Shown piece after piece: positions 6,334 through 11,370 of a stretch of 11,370 nucleotides of DNA. The notes beneath the pieces were generated by a model. It searched no databases, was not told the DNA's origin, and saw nothing but the letters and a program-made list of their open reading frames with translations. Within the stretch, counting starts at the first letter, position 1; each line of letters begins with the position of its first letter. Source of the stretch: Deltaproteobacteria bacterium (GTDB lineage Bacteria; Desulfobacterota; Binatia; Binatales; Binataceae); assembly GCA_021799555.1 (NCBI GenBank), contig JAJZAG010000093.1, positions 1-11,370 of the forward strand, written 5' to 3'. The position numbers and the translations under genes are program-made.

Positions 6334-7452
6334 GTGGCCTTTTACGCCGACAAGGATTACACGACCGATCAAACGGTCTTTGAAGCCGTCAACCAGGTGA
6401 TGTCGGGAAATCTGACACTGTTCTGGTACGACGCTAAGACTGAAAAAGTCAAAGGCAAGCCGACCGATTTGCGCCGCGGGCTGACCTATAAGGATCTCGA
6501 TCTGGGCAGCTACGGATACAGCTCGATCCCCGAGAATCTGCGCACCAGCCAATCGATGGTCGCGCGTGGGAGCGAGAAGTGGGGCAATCTGCCCGATATG
6601 GGCTACGTCGTCAACCGCAAGTCGGAGATCTGGGCCGACAACGTCACCTACCTCTACGAGGAAGACAAGTCGCGCCGCTGGACTCCGGCGGTCGACGTTC
6701 CGTGGAGCGACCTCGACGCACATCCGATTGCGGCGCCGATCGAAGCGGCGTGCTCACAGCTTTACACCTTCTTGCAGGAATGCGCGCTGGTCTCGATGGA
6801 CTTCGCAGCGCGATGGGTTCCACTGGTTAATCAGGATTTCATCGAGCAGAAGAGCTGGATGTGCGCGCAGATGTTTAACTGGGCGCGCCTCAATGAGGCC
6901 TTCCGCAAGCGCGCGCTATGCGGCGGCGCCGGACTCGGACGCGCCAGCGTCTCGGGCGAGCAGGGCCTCAAGGAGTGGCTGTGGGCCGACTCGTATCCGA
7001 AGGGTTCGCTCTCGATCAATCTGTCGCTCGGCGGGATTGTGCTCGCGATCTGCCGGCACGTCGCCGCGTTCGCGCCGAGCAAGGTTGACCGCGTGCTGAT
7101 GGGTTACGCGATGCAGGATAGTGCCCGGCAGACGGCCTACGGCTCAGGCCAGTTACGTTACTACTTGACCCATCGCCCGGCCGAAATGAGCGCGATGCAG
7201 GAATACGTCGATGACAGCGAGCATGTTATGCTCGCGCTTCTGGGCAGCCCGGAACTGATCGAGCCGCTGATTATCATCTCGGGCGGCGGCCTCCAAAAGG
7301 ATCAGGTCCAAGCCGGCCGCGCCGCCGTGGCAAAATTTCTGCGCCTCGCAATCAGCGAATATTTCGAGCGCCTCGAAGCCGCTGGACTTGCCGCGAGCCG
7401 CACGCGTAGCCGGATCGCGCCGGTTGTCGAACGAATCAGCGCCGCAGCCTGA
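6334..7452 (+). CDS. Degenerate ferritin-like paralogue, probable non-catalytic partner subunit
   Basis: The 372-residue protein aligns end to end with the preceding di-iron protein. Shared blocks include RRGLTYKDLDLGSYG (47-61), NEAFRKRAL (187-195), an SGGGLQKD segment near 316-323 and EYFERL (342-347). Every predicted metal ligand is changed: the Glu152 position is Ala151, the first ExxH is Trp183/Leu186, Glu234 is Gly233, and the second ExxH is Ser263/Gln266. The fold should persist but not the metal site. In sMMO-type hydroxylases and in PaaA/PaaC the metal-free ferritin-like subunit is structural, so a heterodimer or alpha2beta2 complex is likely. The start is GTG, 12 bases after the upstream stop, with a GAGGT ribosome-binding site that overlaps that TGA and suggests coupled, matched synthesis. 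The frame is intact with strong coding character, so this is not a decaying pseudogene. Confidence 0.82.
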   Translation: MAFYADKDYTTDQTVFEAVNQVMSGNLTLFWYDAKTEKVKGKPTDLRRGLTYKDLDLGSYGYSSIPENLRTSQSMVARGSEKWGNLPDMGYVVNRKSEIWADNVTYLYEEDKSRRWTPAVDVPWSDLDAHPIAAPIEAACSQLYTFLQECALVSMDFAARWVPLVNQDFIEQKSWMCAQMFNWARLNEAFRKRALCGGAGLGRASVSGEQGLKEWLWADSYPKGSLSINLSLGGIVLAICRHVAAFAPSKVDRVLMGYAMQDSARQTAYGSGQLRYYLTHRPAEMSAMQEYVDDSEHVMLALLGSPELIEPLIIISGGGLQKDQVQAGRAAVAKFLRLAISEYFERLEAAGLAASRTRSRIAPVVERISAAA

Positions 7453-7468
7453 GCGGCAGGTGCTGACC

Positions 7469-7497
7469 GCACCGTGCGCGCGCAAGTGCGCCGGTGC
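7469..7497 (+). terminator. Strong GNRA-capped hairpin after the di-iron genes
   Basis: The arms GCACCG (7469-7474) and CGGTGC (7492-7497), and the inner arms GCGCGC (7476-7481) and GTGCGC (7486-7491), pair over 12 bp with one bulged T and one G-U pair. They are closed by the tetraloop GCAA. It begins 17 bases after the stop of the second ferritin-like gene and lies in the gap between convergent genes, so it may protect the mRNA 3' end or aid termination. Only TTC follows on the plus strand, so it is not a classical intrinsic terminator. Confidence 0.5.
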
Positions 7498-7545
7498 TTC
7501 GGCCTGAACGCGGCGTCATGCGCGGGCCGTTCCCAACGGGTTGGT

Positions 7546-8199
7546 TCAGTACGTGTGAATCGTGCCGAGCAGGATGTTGGCCTTGTGCGAGAGGCTGGCC
7601 GCCGCCGCATATTCTTTGCGCGTGAGCGCTTTCTGCGCGCTGTCGAGCAGGTCGACGGCAAGCGCGTACGTCTTTGCGTCGGCGCCGCTCAGACGGGTGT
7701 GATCAATTCGACCGATCGACGCGGTTGCCGCCTCGACGGAGCTGACCGCCTCGTCGCGATGCCCGCTCGATGAATCCGAGATGATCGTTGGCGTCGATGC
7801 CGCGTCGGGCGTGGCGTGCGCCGATCCGTTCGAACTGCCGCGCGACGGCGAATTGGCGCTGGCGGTCGAGGGTGTACCGCGCCGCGCAGGCGGTAGTGTC
7901 CCGTGCGAAGCTCTGGCGGCGGCCGCGGCAGCGTCATGTGCGGCCGCCGAGGCTTCGGCGGCGACCTTGGCGGCTTCAGCGGCTTTTAGCGCCGCGCGAT
8001 TAGCCTTCTCAATCGCAATCGCCGCTGCATCGTTGTCCGGCGTTGTCGCTACTGCGGGTGCTTCCGGTGCCGCGGTGGCGGGAGTAGCCGGCGGTGGTGG
8101 CTGATAGAACGGCTGCCACTCGGCGCACGCATAGACGCTCATCGTGATCGTCGCGGCCAACACAGCGACGGCCGCCTTAATTCCCGACGCGCCTGACAT
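7546..8199 (-). CDS. Ala/Pro-rich probable lipoprotein
   Basis: I choose the ATG at 8197-8199, giving 217 residues. The upstream alternative at 8295 would overlap the kinase gene by about 77 bases and put 32 polar residues before the export signal. From the chosen start there is a short basic N-terminus, a hydrophobic core (about 8-22) and a lipobox-like VYAC with Cys25, suggesting a lipid-anchored envelope protein. A Pro-rich linker follows, then an Ala/Glu/Lys-rich helix (about 60-105) that resembles TolA-like rods. Next is a low-complexity Ser/Thr/Pro stretch, then a folded-looking C-terminus where LLDSAQKALTRKEYAAAASL resembles the helical repeats of DUF4398-like proteins. The gene starts 19 bases after the sensor kinase and is probably co-transcribed with it. 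No specific function is recognised. Confidence 0.68.
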   Translation of the reverse strand: MSGASGIKAAVAVLAATITMSVYACAEWQPFYQPPPPATPATAAPEAPAVATTPDNDAAAIAIEKANRAALKAAEAAKVAAEASAAAHDAAAAAARASHGTLPPARRGTPSTASANSPSRGSSNGSAHATPDAASTPTIISDSSSGHRDEAVSSVEAATASIGRIDHTRLSGADAKTYALAVDLLDSAQKALTRKEYAAAASLSHKANILLGTIHTY

Positions 8200-8218
8200 A
8201 TGGTCTCGCCCAGCTCGA

Positions 8219-10033
8219 TTATTCCTGGCCTCGTGCGGGCAGACCTCGCCCGCCGTCGGCGGCCGGGAATCTAACGTTGCAGATGGTTCCTTCACCGAGA
8301 TTGGATGCTATCTCAATTGTGCCCTGGTTCAACTCGATCGCGCGCAGTGCGAGTGGCAGGCCCAGCCCGGTGCCTTCGCGTTTGGTGGTGTAGTACAAAT
8401 CGAAAATCTGCTCGATCTTGTCGGGCGCAATTCCTTCGCCCCGGTCCGAAACCACCAGCTCCACCGTCCCGTCGCGCGCGGCGCTGCTAAGCGTCACCGG
8501 CCCGCCATTCGGCATTGCCTGCATCGCGTTGTGAATCAGATTTGTAAGCGCCTCGGAAACCATCGCGCGATCCGCGCGGATCGTGGGCAGCGCGGGATCG
8601 AGCCGCAAGTTCACGGTTACGTTTTCGGGTTTTGCCGCCGCCGCGAGCTCGGTGAGAAGATCGTTGGGGTTGAACTCGCTGATCTTGAGCTCGGCCGGCC
8701 GCATAAACCGCAGCAGCGCCTCGACCGACTGGTCCAGCCGGCGCACATCGGCGCGTAAATGTTCGAGATGCCGCTCGACGTCGCGGCCGGACCCGGCGTC
8801 ATCCTGCAAAAGACCGATTCGCAGGCTCATCGATTGCAACGGGCTGCGCAGTTGATGAGCCACTCCAGAGATTAGCGCTCCCAAGCGCGCGAGTCGGCTC
8901 GAATACTCGACCACGGTTTCGAGTTCGCGCACCGCGTTCATGTCGCGCAACACCATCAGCAGCCCCATCGGACTGCGGCTCGTGCCCAGCCGGAAGAAAG
9001 ACGCGAGAATCGAGGCGCGTTCCGAATCCGGATCGTCGCCCTTGATCGGCACGTCATGCGCCTCCGCCCCTGACTCGAGCGCAGCCTGCGCCATCAGGAC
9101 GATCGGATGATTCTTGCGCAGCAGCACGGCGAGCCGGCGGCCTTCGGCGGTGCCGGATCGAGCGAGCCCAAGGATCGCGCGGGCCTCGGGATTGGCGAAC
9201 AAAACGGTACCCTCGCCATCGAGCAGGATCACGCCGTCGCGGATCGAGCGAATCATGTCGAAGGCTTGCGTGGGTTTGGTCTCCCAGCGGCCCGATTCCG
9301 TATGCATCTGGCGCGACAGCCGCTTGAAGCGATCCGCAAGTCCGCTCAGGTCTGTTCCGGCCTGAACAATCGAGCGTGCTTCGTCGGCGCGGCCGAGTCC
9401 GGCGGCGATCAAGCTGAAGCCCGCGAACATCAGATTGCGCAGGACAATCGCCGCGACGATGAATGCGGCCAGATCGACCGCGATAAACCCCGCGAAAACC
9501 AGCGCCAGGCGTCTGGTCTGCGCCGCGATCAGCGCCGTCGTGATCGTCACGGTTATGGTTGCGAACGGCTTGCCGGCGATCGCGATGGGCCGCGCGATCG
9601 CGTATTCCCGATTCGCGGAAATCGCGCGCAACGCCGGGAGCGGCCACCAACTCGAAAGCCGTGCCTGCAAATCCTCCATCGAGGGCATCGCTGGTTGCGC
9701 GGGCGCCGCCTCGTCGTCGGCCGCGACCATCACTTTACCCTGCGCATCGAGCACTCGAGCGCCAACCACCGCCCATCCGAAGGCCTGTGTCGAGGCGAGC
9801 AGCGACTTGAGTGCGGGGTCTCGCTCAAGCGCGGCGGCGGGGTCGCCATGCGAAGCCTCGAGCGTCGCGCGGATCTGTTCGTAGATTTGCTCGGTCATCA
9901 GGTTGCCCGAGTCCGCGATTCCGTTGACGACGTTCTTGATCGTGTAGGAGAGCGAGAAGATCGCGATCGAGATCGTCGGGATCAACTGCAGGAGCAGGAA
10001 GGCAACCAGAAATCTTGCCCGCAGACGGTTCAT
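8219..10033 (-). CDS. Membrane sensor histidine kinase with PAS domain and atypical H-box
   Basis: The 604-residue protein has membrane helices at about 8-30 and 176-198 enclosing a periplasmic sensing region of about 145 residues. A linker follows, then a PAS-like domain at about 256-370 (DGVILLDGEGTVLFANPEA). The HisKA region carries the phospho-acceptor His393 in GVAHQLRSPLQSM. The ATPase domain has the N-box NLIHNAMQAM (498-507), G1 box DRGEGI starting at Asp530, the FDLYYTTK segment and G2 box GTGLGLPLA (554-562). Overall it resembles NtrB/NtrY-like kinases. Where relatives have HExRNPL, this one has Gln at H+1 and Ser at H+4. These positions matter for kinase and phosphatase chemistry, so catalysis may be altered. 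No response regulator is in the window. The downstream lipoprotein is its likely operon partner. No clear ribosome-binding site precedes the ATG. Confidence 0.92.
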   Translation of the reverse strand: MNRLRARFLVAFLLLQLIPTISIAIFSLSYTIKNVVNGIADSGNLMTEQIYEQIRATLEASHGDPAAALERDPALKSLLASTQAFGWAVVGARVLDAQGKVMVAADDEAAPAQPAMPSMEDLQARLSSWWPLPALRAISANREYAIARPIAIAGKPFATITVTITTALIAAQTRRLALVFAGFIAVDLAAFIVAAIVLRNLMFAGFSLIAAGLGRADEARSIVQAGTDLSGLADRFKRLSRQMHTESGRWETKPTQAFDMIRSIRDGVILLDGEGTVLFANPEARAILGLARSGTAEGRRLAVLLRKNHPIVLMAQAALESGAEAHDVPIKGDDPDSERASILASFFRLGTSRSPMGLLMVLRDMNAVRELETVVEYSSRLARLGALISGVAHQLRSPLQSMSLRIGLLQDDAGSGRDVERHLEHLRADVRRLDQSVEALLRFMRPAELKISEFNPNDLLTELAAAAKPENVTVNLRLDPALPTIRADRAMVSEALTNLIHNAMQAMPNGGPVTLSSAARDGTVELVVSDRGEGIAPDKIEQIFDLYYTTKREGTGLGLPLALRAIELNQGTIEIASNLGEGTICNVRFPAADGGRGLPARGQE

Positions 10034-10402
10034 TGGAACGCAGTGTCGCAGAGAATCGCGGCTAAGTTTTCTTGACCGGTCTAGTCGCGCGCGTAAGCGA
10101 AAATTTCCAAATCACGCCAAGTATCGGACAGGAACAATACGGCGCGCAATCCCGGACAACCAACGATCATATTTAGAGATGACTCGATCGGCAGCAAAAT
10201 ATTTTCCCCGATAAATTGCTTTAGGAAAGCCGGTGCTGATCGGCAAAAAGCTTCTTCCGCCGCGACTTTCCGGGTTGAAGGAATTTCCTTGCTTTTGCCC
10301 AATTCGTGTATACTCACGCTTAGAGTCTACCTTGCTACGACGGCGTTGCATCCGGCTCGCCCGCTTAATCGCCGATTCTCACTTTTTAGGAGGTCGAATT
10401 TT
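10034..10402. other. Divergent, lower-GC intergenic region without a convincing gene
   Basis: This 369-base spacer separates the minus-strand kinase from the plus-strand membrane cluster and should hold promoters for both. Its GC content is visibly lower than that of the flanking genes. A 78-codon minus-strand frame (10081-10317, GTG start) and an overlapping 79-codon frame are open. The 78-codon frame has roughly balanced third-codon bases, unlike the GC-rich third positions of neighbouring genes. It has no clear ribosome-binding site and matches no family I know, so I do not annotate it as a gene. A small RNA or a young gene cannot be excluded. Confidence 0.5.
10286..10314 (+). promoter_or_regulatory. 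Candidate promoter of the small membrane-protein cluster
   Basis: TATACT at 10309-10314 is a good -10 element. At the ideal 17-base distance the -35 (TCCTTG, 10286-10291) is poor. A strong -10 with a weak -35 is common in general-stress promoters, and the E. coli relatives yqjD and elaB are reported to be stationary-phase genes, so stress control is plausible. The start of transcription would lie near 10321, leaving a leader of about 80 bases. Confidence 0.4.
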
Positions 10403-10657
10403 ATGGCAGATACCACGCTCGATAATGGCGTTGCCGCCGCATCCGACACCTTAAATAACGTCCGCAAGGCCAGCCACGATGCGCTGAGCGACACGTTGGA
10501 TAGCGCTCGCGAGTACGGCGCAAAATCCCTCGATTTAGTTGGTCAGGCAAGCGAGGGACTGCTCGATTTCGTCAAGCGAGAGCCGCTGCTTGCGGTTGCG
10601 GGCGCGTTCCTCGTCGGATACGTCGCTGCCCAAGTCATCCGACGGATTTCCGCGTAG
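10403..10657 (+). CDS. Small YqjD/DUF883-like membrane protein
   Basis: The start is fixed by a perfect AGGAGGT at 10388-10394, eight bases before the ATG; the longer in-frame start upstream has no such site. The 84-residue protein has an amphipathic, coiled-coil-like N-terminal part (about 10-52, with repeated Ala, Asp and Ser) and one C-terminal membrane helix (about 60-80) led by VKREPLLAVAGAFLVGY. This layout matches the ElaB/YqjD/YgaM (DUF883) family: C-tail-anchored inner-membrane proteins, of which YqjD is reported to bind ribosomes in stationary phase in E. coli. The short C-terminus RRISA is basic, as in the family. It is the first gene of a tight cluster of at least four. Confidence 0.75.
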   Translation: MADTTLDNGVAAASDTLNNVRKASHDALSDTLDSAREYGAKSLDLVGQASEGLLDFVKREPLLAVAGAFLVGYVAAQVIRRISA

Positions 10658-10667
10658 GAGTCCGTAG

Positions 10668-11021
10668 ATGGAGCCGCGCGCGGAATCGCAGCCTCCAATC
10701 ATCTCCGAATCGGCTTTGGAAGCCTACATCCGGCAAAATCCCCTGACTGTCATTGGCATCGCCGCCGGTGCGGGCTTCGTGCTGGGTGGCGGACTGCGAA
10801 CTTGGGTCGGCAGAGCGATGGTTGCGTATGCGGTGCGGATCGTAGCGCCTAAAATCGTCCTCGACGCGCTTGCTGATGCGAGTGAGAACTATGGAAGACG
10901 ACACCGATCAACTCGAGGAACAACTCGAACAGGCAAAGGAACAACTGCATCAGACTCTGGCGGAAGTGAACGAAAAAGCCGAAGCGGTGGGCGAGCAACT
11001 CCAGCCCGAACGGCTGATTGA
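10668..11021 (+). CDS. Small membrane protein with DUF883-like module; tail overlaps next gene
   Basis: AGGAG at 10656-10660, overlapping the previous stop, precedes the ATG by seven bases, so translation initiation here is well supported. Residues 17-47 (EAYIRQNPL, then GIAAGAGFVLGGG) match the helix-plus-glycine module of its neighbours, and a second hydrophobic stretch runs to about residue 66. From about residue 75 the character changes sharply to Arg, Gly, Ser and Thr without hydrophobic pattern, exactly where the next gene begins in the +1 frame. The 117-residue product may therefore have a real basic tail. Alternatively, a frameshift may have removed an earlier stop or split a longer fused protein. 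Function is unknown; it is probably an inner-membrane partner of the adjacent proteins. Confidence 0.62.
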   Translation: MEPRAESQPPIISESALEAYIRQNPLTVIGIAAGAGFVLGGGLRTWVGRAMVAYAVRIVAPKIVLDALADASENYGRRHRSTRGTTRTGKGTTASDSGGSERKSRSGGRATPARTAD

Positions 11022-11181
11022 ACGCTATCCCGGAACCGCGATATGCGCCGCGGCCGGGGTGGGCTTTCTGCTCGGAACCATCGACGACAAATTCGTCGCG
11101 CTGGGTTTGATTCTGAGCGGCGGACTACTCCACCTCGCCGGCAAGGCCCGCGATTCCCGAGTTTCCCGTGGCTCGCGGTAG
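10891..11181 (+). CDS. Coiled-coil small membrane protein, DUF883-like
   Basis: The 96-residue protein begins with an acidic coiled-coil stretch rich in Glu, Gln and Leu (about 1-38). It is followed by RLIERYPGTAICAAAGVGF, a glycine-containing hydrophobic segment to about 63, and a second hydrophobic segment (about 68-84), ending in a basic tail. The coiled coil plus a PxxxxxxAAGxGFLLG module resembles YqjD/DUF883 proteins. I choose the ATG at 10891; in-frame starts at 10870 (TTG) and 10876 (ATG) would add up to seven residues and deepen the overlap. It overlaps the previous gene by 131 bases in another frame, and this frame has the better coding pattern in the shared part. A holin-X-like gene follows after 13 bases, so the four genes are likely one transcript. 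Confidence 0.7.
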   Translation: MEDDTDQLEEQLEQAKEQLHQTLAEVNEKAEAVGEQLQPERLIERYPGTAICAAAGVGFLLGTIDDKFVALGLILSGGLLHLAGKARDSRVSRGSR

Positions 11182-11194
11182 GATTCCAGCAACG

Positions 11195-11370
11195 ATGCAG
11201 ACCAACAGAATGGATCCGGCCGCACCACATCCGCCCGCGAGCGAAGTCAGTTGGCCCGAGCTCGTCGAGCGCGTAGTTGCCGATCTGACCAACGTGATTC
11301 GGGCCGAGCTTCAACTCTTCCAAAATTCGCTGGTTCCGATTTTCTCTGATCTGAGCGATCGCGTTGTCGC
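11195..11370 (+). CDS. YqjE/Holin-X-like membrane protein, N-terminal part
   Basis: The frame is open from the ATG at 11195 to the end of the window (58 codons), so only the start is visible. After a Pro-rich leader, the segment ELVERVVADLTNVIRAELQL (about 25-44) is the amphipathic helix typical of PF07332 (putative actinobacterial Holin-X, holin superfamily III), the family that contains E. coli YqjE. Such proteins normally go on to two membrane helices, which would lie beyond the window. AGGA at 11180-11183 overlaps the previous stop and serves as a ribosome-binding site. The order DUF883-like gene then YqjE-like gene reproduces the E. coli yqjD-yqjE arrangement, which supports both assignments. 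Confidence 0.66.
   Translation, partial: MQTNRMDPAAPHPPASEVSWPELVERVVADLTNVIRAELQLFQNSLVPIFSDLSDRVV

Noticed and set aside
8200..8295. Longer N-terminus for the lipoprotein, starting at 8295
   Set aside because: It would overlap the kinase coding end by about 77 bases and would place a polar stretch before a clear signal sequence that starts at the 8199 ATG.
9107..10075. 322-codon plus-strand frame opposite the histidine kinase
   Set aside because: It is a shadow of the kinase with Arg-rich, motif-free composition; the minus frame has complete kinase domains.
10289..10402. Upstream in-frame start for the first YqjD-like protein
   Set aside because: The added residues fall across the candidate -10 element, lack family character, and the ATG at 10403 has a perfect AGGAGGT.
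1..11370. CRISPR array, insertion sequence or rRNA genes
   Set aside because: No regularly spaced direct repeats, terminal inverted repeats with transposase, or rRNA signatures were seen.

Overview
The window looks like a GC-rich, Gram-negative bacterial chromosome segment. Signs are a periplasmic DsbA-type protein, a probable lipoprotein, a YqjD/YqjE-type inner-membrane cluster and heavy use of GC-ending codons. No rRNA or taxon-specific marker is present. A Deltaproteobacteria-like or Binatota-like lineage would fit, but that is a guess from gene style, not a demonstrated assignment.

Layout. (1) 1-2154 (+): the end of a nucleotidyltransferase-like gene (NTP_transf_5 type) overlaps by ATGA with a full ABC exporter half-transporter. 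This pairing suggests the downstream end of a peptide (lasso/RiPP-type) or similar export cluster that begins before the window. (2) 2258-3303 (-): a four-helix DUF4239 (bestrophin-like) membrane protein and a tRNA-Leu with anticodon UAG and an encoded CCA end. (3) 3419-4537 (+): an exported DsbA-like thiol oxidoreductase with a SurA-type N-terminal region. (4) 4605-7497 (+): a compact transcription unit with a candidate promoter, a 19-bp dyad in the leader, a small SCP2-like protein, a ferritin-like protein with a full set of di-iron ligands, and its paralogue in which every ligand of that set is substituted; a GNRA-capped hairpin follows. (5) 7546-10033 (-): a membrane sensor histidine kinase with a changed H-box, followed 19 bases later by an Ala/Pro-rich probable lipoprotein. 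(6) 10034-10402: a gene-poor, lower-GC divergent spacer with a candidate -10 element. (7) 10403-11370 (+): three consecutive small membrane proteins sharing a YqjD/DUF883-like C-terminal module, the second and third overlapping by 131 bases, then the start of a YqjE/Holin-X-like gene that runs off the window.

The most interesting system is unit 4. It has the architecture of a two-subunit di-iron oxygenase with one catalytic and one degenerate subunit, but both subunits are short and closely related to each other. They are coupled to a possible lipid-carrier protein, with no reductase, ferredoxin or recognisable effector in the window. Its substrate cannot be read from sequence; a lipid-like or CoA-linked hydrophobic substrate is an inference from the SCP2-like partner.
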